Source: CAVXDY01 sp963760715
Lineage (GTDB): Bacteria; Actinomycetota; Thermoleophilia; Miltoncostaeales; Miltoncostaeaceae
Assembly (NCBI GenBank): GCA_963760715.1
Contig: CAVXDY010000003.1
Span: forward strand, 310,001-374,000
Reading direction: 5' to 3'
DNA length: 64,000 bases
In this document: positions 26,392 to 33,520 of the stretch, piece after piece
How the letters are laid out: every line of letters starts with the position of its first letter
Position numbering within the stretch: the first letter of the stretch is position 1
Translations under genes and position numbers: made by a program
The notes under the pieces: generated by a model
Seen by the model: only the letters and a program-made list of their open reading frames with translations
Told to the model about the DNA's origin: nothing
Database searches by the model: none

Positions 26392-27290
26392 ACGCCGCTC
26401 GGGTTGTTAGAGGACGTCGAACAGATCGTTACGTCAGGAGCGGGGCTGCAATGAGTGAATCGCGTAAGGACGTGCTGTTGAAGGCGCTCGAGGCCGAGGT
26501 CGGTGGTGCAGCGGTTGATCCGGGCACCCTGTTCACCGACGATGTCGTGGGGTGGTCGCCGTACGCGACCGTGTCAGGGCTGACGGCACTCGCCGAGCTC
26601 GCCGCCCTCCGCGAAATCGCGTTCTCCAACGTCGTCATCATGGTCCGGGGACTCGACGAGGTGGGCAACAAGGCGTTCGCCGAATGGCTCATCGAAGCCG
26701 ATCACACCGGGCCGCTCGTCCTCGACGAGGATGCCGTGCTGGAGGCGACGGGACGGCGCGTCCAGTTGGCCGGCGTCACCGTGGCCGACTTCCGCGAGGG
26801 GAAGATCCGGTCGTTCCGGACCTACTTCGACGACCTCTCGCTGATCGAGCAGATCGCCGGCGGCTGACCAGTCGGTCACTGTGGAGTTCCCTGTCGAGGA
26901 CCACCCGGATCCGCTCGACATCGAAGTCCTCGAAACCCAGGTGCGGCGTGAGGCCGCCGCCGCCATGGGACTCGGTGACGAGGTCAACCTGGCGATCTTC
27001 GTGCGCGACGCCGGCACGGTCGTCGCCGGCATCAGCGGATGGACCTGGGGCGACTGCTGCGAGCTGCAGAGCCTCTGGGTGGAACCGAGTCTCCGAGGTC
27101 GCGGCCTCGCGACCCGGCTCCTCGCCGCCGCCGAAGCCGAGGCGGCGGCGCGCGGGTGCTCACAGACCGTCCACTTCACCTACGGCTTCCAGGCTCGAGC
27201 CCTCTATGAGCGGAACGGCTACGAACTGGTGGGTCGCGTCGAGGACTTCCCATCCGGAACGGACGTCCTCTGGTACCGCAAGCGCCTGAA
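26137..27290. repeat. Right arm of the ~1.2-kb inverted repeat
   Basis: Inverted copy of 19781-20970 at about 95% identity. Similarity fades just inside the first codons of the SHOCT genes and just before the GNAT stops, where the C-termini differ. Confidence 0.8.
26451..26867 (+). CDS. SnoaL-like / NTF2-fold protein, copy 2
   Basis: A 138-residue protein differing from copy 1 (20235-20651) at only about five positions, such as KALEAEV preceded by VLL rather than VLW, and AALREIAF for AVLREIAF. Same NTF2-like pattern. It follows the SHOCT gene by 59 bases and precedes the GNAT gene by 13, as in copy 1. Confidence 0.8.
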   Translation: MSESRKDVLLKALEAEVGGAAVDPGTLFTDDVVGWSPYATVSGLTALAELAALREIAFSNVVIMVRGLDEVGNKAFAEWLIEADHTGPLVLDEDAVLEATGRRVQLAGVTVADFREGKIRSFRTYFDDLSLIEQIAGG

Positions 27291-27333
27291 CCCAACCGGA
27301 GCTTCCGCCCAGCCGCCGCGCGACTGCTCTTAG
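26881..27333 (+). CDS. GNAT family N-acetyltransferase, copy 2
   Basis: A 150-residue paralogue of 19784-20221. The acetyl-CoA loop RGRGLATRLLAAAEAEA is unchanged. Differences cluster in the substrate-side segment (TVHFTYGFQARALYERN against TLHFTWDFQARDLYERN) and the C-terminus, which is replaced after the RLNP residues. That could reflect divergence of acceptor specificity. GTG start, 13 bases after the SnoaL-like gene. Confidence 0.85.
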   Translation: MEFPVEDHPDPLDIEVLETQVRREAAAAMGLGDEVNLAIFVRDAGTVVAGISGWTWGDCCELQSLWVEPSLRGRGLATRLLAAAEAEAAARGCSQTVHFTYGFQARALYERNGYELVGRVEDFPSGTDVLWYRKRLNPTGASAQPPRDCS

Positions 27334-27803
27334 CTGCTAGGTCCTTCAACGCCGAGAGGTACTAGACACTCGGCAGGCTGAGGGCCATTTCGACGAAGAA
27401 CGTGAGGTGCGCCGGGCCGCGGGCGAGGTAGCGTTGGGTCCACGGCTCTTCTTGGGGCTCTTCACGGGTCTTCCTCCCGCCGCGCCGGGATCCGTGCGCT
27501 TGATCGTCCGAGGCATCCCGAGATCGCGGCCGTGGGGTCGCAGCGGGGTCACGGGTGCCGCTCGCTTCGTCCGGCGCGTCAGGGCTGGCGGACCGATGCG
27601 CAACCGCTCGGTACGCCGCAGGGGCCGCTGCTGGCCGGGATGGGCCCGGCCCCGCGGCTGGCGAATTAGCGAGGTCAGTTGGAAGAGGAGGCCCGCCATG
27701 CCTGGCGGTGGACCCTGCTCCCCGTGGGGGCACGGGACGCCCGGCGGCTCGCATTGGCGATGAGCGGATCGCGGCGGCCGGATCTGAGGCGAGCCAGAGG
27801 GCG
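27334..27803. other. Stretch without a confident gene
   Basis: About 470 bases. A minus-strand frame ends WTQRYLARGPAHLTFFVEMA before a stop at 27362, which looks like a protein C-terminus, but the upstream part is Ala/Pro/Arg-rich and unconvincing. It may be a gene remnant. Confidence 0.35.
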
Positions 27804-28241
27804 CTACCGGCGCTCGCGCAGCGCGGCTTCGATCCGCTCGAGGCGCTCGTCGATTCGCCCGAGTCGCTCCGCCGATGGATCGCTGCTCCCGGCCTGTGGA
27901 TGCGAGCCCGACCGAGCCACGAACGTGCTGGTGATCGCCGCGGTGATCACCGTGATGAAGCCGATCCCCAGGAGCATGACCAGCGCCGCCAGGATCTGGC
28001 CGGCCGTGCTTTCGGGAACGCGGTCGCCGTAGCCGACCGTCGTCACCGTCTGGATGGCCCACCAGAGGCCGGTGCCGAGCGAGGGAAAGTTGTCGTGGTC
28101 GATGAGCGTCATCAGCAGCCCGGTGACGACGGTGATCACCGTCGTCACGGTGGCGATGACGACCGCCGCCCCCCGGGGCGTCGTGGCGCGGGCGATCCAC
28201 TTGTCGATCCGACGCTCGAACCTCGTCTCTCCGACCATCAC
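27804..28241 (-). CDS. Two-helix potassium channel (ion_trans_2 type)
   Basis: A 145-residue protein with a K+ selectivity filter TVGYGD at residues 68-73 between two helices (about 25-47 and 85-110), preceded by the pore helix GLWWAIQTVT. A C-terminal coiled-coil-like helix (RLGRIDERLERIEAALRER) probably assembles the tetramer. There is no RCK/TrkA domain. The GTG/ATG start overlaps the stop of the DUF6325 remnant (28238-28342), so translation is coupled to it. Last gene of the leftward run LuxR, DUF1269, SHOCT-like, DUF6325 remnant, channel. Confidence 0.85.
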   Translation of the reverse strand: MMVGETRFERRIDKWIARATTPRGAAVVIATVTTVITVVTGLLMTLIDHDNFPSLGTGLWWAIQTVTTVGYGDRVPESTAGQILAALVMLLGIGFITVITAAITSTFVARSGSHPQAGSSDPSAERLGRIDERLERIEAALRERR

Positions 28242-28342
28242 GGTGTCGCTCTGCGCAGCGGCTCGAGGTCCGCGATGATCTCGCCGTGGGATTCCGGGGG
28301 CTTGAAGCCCAGCACGATCAGTTGCACGGGTCCGATGGCCAA
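28238..28342 (-). pseudogene. 5' remnant of a DUF6325 gene fused to the channel start
   Basis: TTG then AIGPVQLIVLGFKPPESHGE and IIADLEPLRRATP, stop. It matches the first 33 residues of the DUF6325 protein at 4723-5265 (MAIGPVQLIVLGFEHPDFHG). A one-base change shifts the frame at LR, after which the ancestral ESDTV can be read in the frame that runs straight into the channel protein. The ATG is lost to TTG and the other 145 residues are missing. Confidence 0.65.
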
Positions 28343-28382
28343 TGTCGCTCCTCTCTCATGGGGGTCCGCTCATGACGCGGGC

Positions 28383-28514
28383 TCAGCGAGTTGCCTTCGC
28401 CTTGAGCGCGTCGAGGTCGGCTTGCGTGATGGCGCCGCCACCCAGTCGACCGGCATCTAGGTGGCCTGGGCCTCCTTGGCTGCGCGCTTTTCCATCGTCG
28501 GGGGGCGGGCTCAT
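28383..28514 (-). CDS. Short SHOCT-like protein or remnant
   Basis: A 43-residue frame starting MSPPPDDGKARSQGG and ending LGGGAITQADLDALKAKATR, which resembles the second helix of a SHOCT domain. Its ATG overlaps the TGA of the DUF1269 gene (ATGA), suggesting coupled translation. The first SHOCT helix is missing, so this may be a decayed gene. Confidence 0.45.
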   Translation of the reverse strand: MSPPPDDGKARSQGGPGHLDAGRLGGGAITQADLDALKAKATR

Positions 28515-28996
28515 GCGTGCCCCCCGAATTCTCGTTCGAGCTCCGCTTCCTGCTCGGACGAAAGGGAGGCCACGATGAGGCTGCCGCCGTGCGCTCGGAG
28601 CGGCCCGAGGTCCTCGTCCTGGTCCTCGCCGCTGAGGAGCAGCGCCACCGCCGACGTGCCGGGAACCAGGGCCTCGCGGGCCTGCGCCAGGAATCCCTCG
28701 TCGACGCCGGCGTTGATCAGCGTTCCGAACAGCGCCCCCGCCCTCGGGCCATAGGAGCTGCGCGGGACGGGCACGACCAAGATGAGCCCGAACAGGGCCT
28801 CCCAGAACATGCCCGGCAAGTCGTGCCCCGAGCCCGTGCGGCCGGTCGTGCCGACGGCGTAGCTCCCGGAGTCGGCAACGCTCACGGTGGCGGCCGACGC
28901 GAAGCTGTCCATGGCCAGGCATCCGGCTCGCAGGTCCCGCAGGACGCCTGCCGCGCGTTCCGCTCCGGCGAAGACGCTGAGGAGCAACTCGCTCAC
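28511..28996 (-). CDS. DUF1269-type membrane-associated protein, copy 2
   Basis: A 161-residue paralogue of 8283-8768 (about 80% identical): MSELLLSVFAGAERAAGVLR, the hydrophobic glycine-rich hairpin FWEALFGLILVVPVPRSSYG and an acidic C-terminus ending in GGHA. It starts 21 bases after the intact LuxR-type gene, with the palindromic element between. Likely co-regulated with or by that regulator. Confidence 0.7.
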   Translation of the reverse strand: MSELLLSVFAGAERAAGVLRDLRAGCLAMDSFASAATVSVADSGSYAVGTTGRTGSGHDLPGMFWEALFGLILVVPVPRSSYGPRAGALFGTLINAGVDEGFLAQAREALVPGTSAVALLLSGEDQDEDLGPLRAHGGSLIVASLSSEQEAELEREFGGHA

Positions 28997-29017
28997 AACG
29001 GGGAGAGCTTGGCCCGG

Positions 29018-31285
29018 TCAGCGGAGCGGCGCATCACCCCCTCCGGGTGATTGGCCGCCGCGAGCCAAGAGCCCGTGCCGGCGCGCGCGCGCGACGGCGT
29101 CGGTGCGTCCGCTGACATCGAGCTTCCTGTAGATCGACCTCACTTGCGCCTTGACCGTGTTCCGCGAGCTGTGAAGCGTCCCGCCGATCTCGGCCAAGGA
29201 CAGCTGCGTCGGCAGCAGCTCCAGCACCTTGAGCTCGGCGGCGGTGAGCGGCTTGCCGAGCACGCCGGCGCCGCCGCGCGCCCTCTCGAGCGCCCGCTCC
29301 TCTCGGGCGAGCAGCCGCGGGAGACCGCCGGCGTCCGGGTAGCCGGCGAGCTCCCGTCGGGCCTCGTCGAGCAACGATCCCGCCAGCGGGAGATCACCGA
29401 GCGCGACTGCGACCCGGCCGAGCAGCGCGCGCGTCCGGATCGACCGCCACGGCGACGCGGCGAGCAGGGGAAGCGCCGACCGCGCCTTCTCGAGATGGAT
29501 CCGCGCGCGTATGAGGTCGCCGCTCTGAGCGCCGAGGCACGCGACGGCGGTGTCGACGGAGGCGCTTGCCGTGTGGTCTCCGAGCCCCGCCTCGTCGATG
29601 AGCGCGAGTCCCGCTCGGACCCTCGCCTCCGCCGCGTCCAGCCGCCCCTCCTCCAAGGCGATCTGCGCGAGCACGCCCAGGGCAAGGATCGAGGCCACCG
29701 CCCTGGCCGCGCCGAGCGCCGAGGCCTCCTCCAGGAGGGGCACGGCCTCCGCGGTCCTCCCGAGCAGCATCAGGCTGCAGCCGAGGGCGACCGCCGCGGG
29801 CTCGTGCGCGGGGTGTCCGGCGGCGAGGAGCCGGTAGGCGGTGAGCGCCTCGGCGCGCATGCGGCTCACCCCCTCCCAGCCGAACACCGCCCTGATGAGC
29901 GCCACCGCGGCCTCGAGCGACGGCTCGCCGTTGGGCCCGCGCCCGCGCCAGGGCGCACCTTCGGCGACCGAGACGTACCGCCGCGCCCGGTTCTTCTCCC
30001 CGTACAGGGCGGCAGCCCAGGCCGCGCTCAAGGCCAGCGGCGCGGAGTCGGCGAAGTCGGCCTCCGAAAAGGCCTCCAGCCAGCGGCGCACGGTGGCCAG
30101 GCGACCGAAGAGAACGAGCCCGCGCCCGTTCTGCACCACGAGCTCCGCCGCTCGGCGCATCTCCCGGGCGGCCAGAGCGTGCTGCACGGCCTCCTCGGGC
30201 GTCCCCTCCCGCTCGTGCCACGCGGATGCCCGGCGATGGAGCGACGGCAGGCATCGGGCGTCCCAGCGGGCGAGCTCGGCGCGAAGGACCTCCCGGAAGA
30301 GGTGGTGGTAGCGGTACCACTCGCGCCGGCGATCGAGGGGCTGGACGAAGAGGTTCGAGCACTCGAGCTCGGCGATCTCCTGCGCCGAATCCTGGCGATC
30401 CAGGACGGCGTCGCACAGCGGCGCCGAGAAGCGATCGAGGACCGACGTCCGCAGCAGGAAGGAGAGCCGCTCGGGCGGCAGGCGCGTGAGCAGCTCGCCG
30501 GAGAGGTAATCCACGAGATCGCGATCGTCGCTGGCCGCCACGATCCCCGAGCCGCGCCCGTCGCCGGCGTCCCGGAGCGCGAGCGCGGCGAGGTAGACGG
30601 CCGCGGGCCACCCCTCGGTACGCTCGTGCAACCAGTCGAGGTTCTGCCGCTCGAGCGGCGCGCCGGCCGCTCGCATGAGGCCCTCCACCTCTGGGCGGCT
30701 GAGCGTCAGGTCGCGCCAACCGAGCTCGAGCAGCCGCCCGCTCATGCGCAGGGTGCCCAGGGGGAGAGCCGACGTGTCGCGGGAGGCGACCAGGAGCTGG
30801 GCCCCGGGCGGGAGGTGCTCGCAGAGGAAGGAGACGACGGCCTGGCTTCCGGGGCCGTCGACCAGGTGCAGGTCGTCCAGGGCGAGGGCCACGTTCCCGG
30901 CGGCGTGGAGGCCGTTGACGAGTCCGGGAAGGACCACCCGCTGGATCGCCGGCGCCGAACTGCCCAGGCTGGCGAACACTCGGGAATCGACCGGCGCGAC
31001 GCGGTCGATGGCCGTGGCCAGCTCGAGGGCCAGGAGCACCGGGTCGTCGTCGGCCGCGTCGAGCGAAAGCCAGGCGAACGGGCGATCGGCGACGGCCGCG
31101 TACTGCGCCAGGAGGACGGTCTTGCCGTAGCCGGCGGGGGCGGAGACGACGACCACCGACGCCTCGGACCCGAGCAGGCGGCGCAGCAAGCCGACGCGCT
31201 CGATGAGCCCGGGCCGGGCCGGGGGCGGATAGAGCTTGGTCTCGAGAACGATGCTCGGATCGAAACCCTGCACCGGGGCACGCAC
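29018..31285 (-). CDS. MalT-like LuxR-family transcriptional regulator, copy 2 (intact)
   Basis: A 755-residue STAND-type activator. The N-terminal ATPase has Walker A APAGYGKTVLLAQYA near residue 47 and Walker B ALDDLHLVDG near 140; then a winged-helix/arm region (YRYHHLFREVLRAELARWD near 330), a superhelical TPR-like middle (AAWAAALYGEKNRARRY, then LLGRTAEAVPLLEEASALG) and a C-terminal LuxR helix-turn-helix (LTAAELKVLELL, NTVKAQVRSIYRKLDV) ending near residue 745. Such proteins bind ATP and a small inducer, then oligomerise on DNA. A palindromic element lies upstream at 31351 and another at its 3' end before DUF1269. The inducer is unknown. Confidence 0.9.
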   Translation of the reverse strand: MRAPVQGFDPSIVLETKLYPPPARPGLIERVGLLRRLLGSEASVVVVSAPAGYGKTVLLAQYAAVADRPFAWLSLDAADDDPVLLALELATAIDRVAPVDSRVFASLGSSAPAIQRVVLPGLVNGLHAAGNVALALDDLHLVDGPGSQAVVSFLCEHLPPGAQLLVASRDTSALPLGTLRMSGRLLELGWRDLTLSRPEVEGLMRAAGAPLERQNLDWLHERTEGWPAAVYLAALALRDAGDGRGSGIVAASDDRDLVDYLSGELLTRLPPERLSFLLRTSVLDRFSAPLCDAVLDRQDSAQEIAELECSNLFVQPLDRRREWYRYHHLFREVLRAELARWDARCLPSLHRRASAWHEREGTPEEAVQHALAAREMRRAAELVVQNGRGLVLFGRLATVRRWLEAFSEADFADSAPLALSAAWAAALYGEKNRARRYVSVAEGAPWRGRGPNGEPSLEAAVALIRAVFGWEGVSRMRAEALTAYRLLAAGHPAHEPAAVALGCSLMLLGRTAEAVPLLEEASALGAARAVASILALGVLAQIALEEGRLDAAEARVRAGLALIDEAGLGDHTASASVDTAVACLGAQSGDLIRARIHLEKARSALPLLAASPWRSIRTRALLGRVAVALGDLPLAGSLLDEARRELAGYPDAGGLPRLLAREERALERARGGAGVLGKPLTAAELKVLELLPTQLSLAEIGGTLHSSRNTVKAQVRSIYRKLDVSGRTDAVARARRHGLLARGGQSPGGGDAPLR
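29034..29052 (-). promoter_or_regulatory. Perfect palindrome before DUF1269 copy 2
   Basis: ATCACCC-CCTCC-GGGTGAT is a perfect 7+5+7 inverted repeat inside the last codons of the LuxR gene, 38 bases before the DUF1269 start. Read leftward it continues into GCGCC like the other copies. Confidence 0.5.
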
Positions 31286-31350
31286 GGCAATAGCCTACGA
31301 CCGCGATCGGCCTCGTGGCAAAGGCCGCGTGCGACTCCGGGACGCCTGCT

Positions 31351-31370
31351 CGCCCGATCGGGGTGATGCG
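31351..31370 (-). promoter_or_regulatory. Copy of the palindromic element upstream of LuxR copy 2
   Basis: CGCCCGATCGGGGTGATGCG contains the perfect palindrome CCCGATCGGG, 66 bases upstream of the regulator start. The equivalent position upstream of the decayed regulator carries the perfect palindrome at 5918. Otherwise 31286-31633 has no gene. Confidence 0.45.
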
Positions 31371-31537
31371 CGGTAGTGCGTGGCATCCGCGGTTGTCGTC
31401 CCGCACAACGCCCGCGGTCTATGCGACTGCCTCCGTTCCGAGCAGAAGCCGCTGTCCGCGGACGTCAACAGGTCCCAGGCACCGAGCAGTCCCACCCCAG
31501 CGCTGGCCTACGTCAGCACCATCGCCCGGCTCGTCTC

Positions 31538-31560
31538 TTAACCCGAAATGGATGATGCGC
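31538..31560 (+). promoter_or_regulatory. Copy of the palindromic element upstream of the 31634 gene
   Basis: TTAACCCGAAATGG followed by ATGATGCGC, 74 bases before the ATG at 31634 and in the same orientation. The left half is AACCCGA rather than ATCACCC. Confidence 0.4.
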
Positions 31561-31633
31561 GTCCAGGTCGGATTCCTGAATCGTTCAGTCCAGCACCACA
31601 CGTGCCCACGCACTCCACAGAAGGGACCCACCG

Positions 31634-32104
31634 ATGGCAGATCAGCAACTCGTACTCGCCGTCTTCCCAGATGAACTCGCCGCCGACAACGCTGCAGTGG
31701 CGCTGAAGGACTCCGGGATTGCCGAAGGCGACTCCATCGGCATCCTGGTCCTCGATTCCGACGGCAAGCTCAAGCAGGACAAGGTGGGCGCACGAAGCAC
31801 CGGCAAGGGCGCCGCTGTCGGGGGCGTCCTCTTTCTCCTGGGCCCGGCGGCCCTGGGGGTCGGTGTCCTCGGCGGCGCGGCGGCCGGGGCACTTCACCAC
31901 AAGAGCCTGGGGCTGACCGATGCCGACAAGGCGCGCCTCTCCGCTGAACTGACCGCGGGCAAGGCAGCAGTCGGTGTGCTGGCCCACTTCGACACTGCGC
32001 CCGCGATCTCCGACCGACTGATCCAGCTCGGCGGCACGCCCGAGGTCCACCAGCTCACCGACGAGGCCCTGCAGGCTGCGGCAGCAGACACCTCGGCAGC
32101 CTGA
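31634..32104 (+). CDS. DUF1269 family protein
   Basis: A 156-residue protein: N-terminal MADQQLVLAVFPDELAADNA with the alternating pattern of a ferredoxin-like half, a hydrophobic glycine-rich hairpin at about 58-88 (GAAVGGVLFLLGPAALGVGV, then GALHHKSLG), and a second soluble half (AVGVLAHFDTAPAISDRLIQ). The LGLTDADKARLSAEL helix after the hairpin is common in DUF1269 proteins. It shares the HHK turn with 15657-16169. AGAAGGGACC precedes the ATG. Confidence 0.75.
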   Translation: MADQQLVLAVFPDELAADNAAVALKDSGIAEGDSIGILVLDSDGKLKQDKVGARSTGKGAAVGGVLFLLGPAALGVGVLGGAAAGALHHKSLGLTDADKARLSAELTAGKAAVGVLAHFDTAPAISDRLIQLGGTPEVHQLTDEALQAAAADTSAA

Positions 32105-32226
32105 TGACAAGGCGGAATCGCTGTGGTCCGAGCCCGCCGGGTGCGAGAGCCTCGACGAGTTCGACGCCATCAAGGCGTGGGCGCCGGCCGCCCCAGACGT
32201 ACGAGAGAGAGAGAGCGGAGACAACG

Positions 32227-32684
32227 ATGAGCGAGAGCGAGCTGGATGTCATGGGGCCGGTCAACTACTTGGTGGTCGAGTTCCCCGCCCAGCGGGCGAA
32301 CTTCACCGGCGAGGTGGCGGCCGAACTGCGGTCGCTGATCGACCGCGAGCTGGTGCGCGTGCTGGACCTGATCATCCTGCGCAAGGACCTCGAGGGTGAG
32401 GTGGAGGCCGTGGAGCTCCACGAGATCGACGAGAGCCTGGTGGGCGAGCTGCGCGAGCTCGAGGCCGGCCTGGCACTGCTCCTGGCCGAGCAGGACGTCG
32501 AGGACATCGGCGTGCGCTCGAGCCCGGCAGCGTCGGGGCGGTGCTGGTGTACGAGAACCGCTGGGCGGGGCCGTTCGGCTCGGCCGTGCGGCGGGCGGGC
32601 GGGCAACTGGTGGCCAACGGCCGCATCCCGACCCAGGCGCTGCTGGCCGCGATCGAGGCGGACGATGACGAGGAGGAGGCCTGA
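32227..32684 (+). CDS. DUF6325 family protein, one frameshift
   Basis: Matches the intact protein at 38288 at about 80% (MGPVNYLVVEFPAQRANFTG, LIDRELVRVLDLIILRKDLE, EQDVEDIGV). One base is missing at about 32515 (GTGCGCTCG here against GTGGCGCTCG there); the correct frame resumes as EPGSVGAVLVYENRWAGPFG and ends DDDEEEA at 32684. The product as written would run on to 32859 with a nonsense tail. A very short intergenic gap with a GAGGAGGAGG leads to the 57-residue partner gene. Confidence 0.7.
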
Positions 32685-32685
32685 G

Positions 32686-32859
32686 ATGCCCCTGAGACCA
32701 GGACGTGTCGGCCGGCCGGGCGTGGTCGGAGGACCGGTCACGCGAACCGCGGCGGTGGTCGGCACCGCGGCGGTGGTGAAGCACGGTCACGACCGGCGCG
32801 ACGACGCCGGCGCGACCGGCGCCGGTGAAGGTGCCCGCAGCGGCCCCCAGCAGGCGTGA
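32686..32859 (+). CDS. 57-residue partner of DUF6325, copy 1
   Basis: MPLRPGRVGRPGVVGGPVTR then TAAVVGTAAVVKHGHDRRDD and a Gly/Ala-rich tail. A basic N-terminus, a short hydrophobic stretch and a charged tail suggest membrane or surface association. The ATG follows GAGGAGGAGGCCTGAG. A copy of identical length with a different, charged tail is at 38749-38922, in both cases right after a DUF6325 gene. Confidence 0.6.
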   Translation: MPLRPGRVGRPGVVGGPVTRTAAVVGTAAVVKHGHDRRDDAGATGAGEGARSGPQQA

Positions 32860-32864
32860 TCCGA

Positions 32865-33119
32865 ATGTCCGACGAAGCGGCGGCCGAAGGCGGTCCCCCC
32901 GGACGAGGGGCTGACGGGACGTTGTCGATCAGCGAGCAACAGCTCGAGCTCGACATCGCTCGGCTCGTGTTCATCGTGATCGCGGGCGCGTGCGCAGTCG
33001 CCCTGGTGGAGTTGCTTCGCTGGCTCTTCAAGGGCGTCGGCGGCAAGGTCGGCGCGCGTCATCCGTTGATGATGGAGCTCGTGGGGGTACTGGTGGACCG
33101 CCCGTGGCGCTCGCACTAG
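32865..33119 (+). CDS. Small one-helix membrane protein
   Basis: An 84-residue protein: acidic Gly/Pro-rich N-terminus (MSDEAAAEGGPPGRGADG), one strong membrane helix (LVFIVIAGACAVALVELLRW, about 34-53) and a basic C-terminus. It begins six bases after the stop of the 57-residue gene and is likely in its operon. No family recognised. Confidence 0.5.
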   Translation: MSDEAAAEGGPPGRGADGTLSISEQQLELDIARLVFIVIAGACAVALVELLRWLFKGVGGKVGARHPLMMELVGVLVDRPWRSH

Positions 33120-33520
33120 CCGACGGCGCGGATCCCCGGCCCGCCATCGAGACGGCGATCGGGCCCGTTCCTCTTCGGCGCAGCCACCGGTCCGTTCCAG
33201 AAGGCGAGCGCCACCGCGCTCGCCACGGGCCCCACGGGCTACATGCGCCACCGCGCAAACGCCGGGCCGTCGGCGAGAGAGACGAGCACCCAGGCCGTCG
33301 GAACGGTCCGGCCCGGCTACGAGTCCTGGCCTGAGAGGCGCCGGGCGCTGCGGGACGTGGCGAATCCCGGGTGGCGCCTCGGGGATAACCCGAAGCGCCC
33401 AACCGGGCGCGCACGCTTCCTCGCCCCTGTTCAACCGTGCGAGCGTGGGCGCCGGGAGCTCCCCGTCGAAGGGTCGGACCCCGACCCCTCGGCGGCTGTG
33501 CCTGCCGACGAGAGGTCGTG
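33120..33520. other. Stretch without a confident gene
   Basis: About 400 bases before the DUF1254 gene. One plus-strand frame contains GPFLFGAATGPFQKASATAL, which looks protein-like and may be a remnant, but it has no start with a binding site and continues into Arg/Pro-rich sequence. I do not call a gene. Confidence 0.35.

Noticed and set aside
27362..27754. A 130-codon minus-strand frame after the GNAT gene
   Set aside because: Only the last 25 residues look protein-like; the rest is Ala/Pro/Arg-rich and has no binding site.
29051..31366. A 771-codon frame antisense to the intact LuxR-type gene
   Set aside because: Its composition (Arg/Gly/Gln-rich, no fold) is typical of antisense shadows in GC-rich genes; the minus-strand frame has all family motifs.
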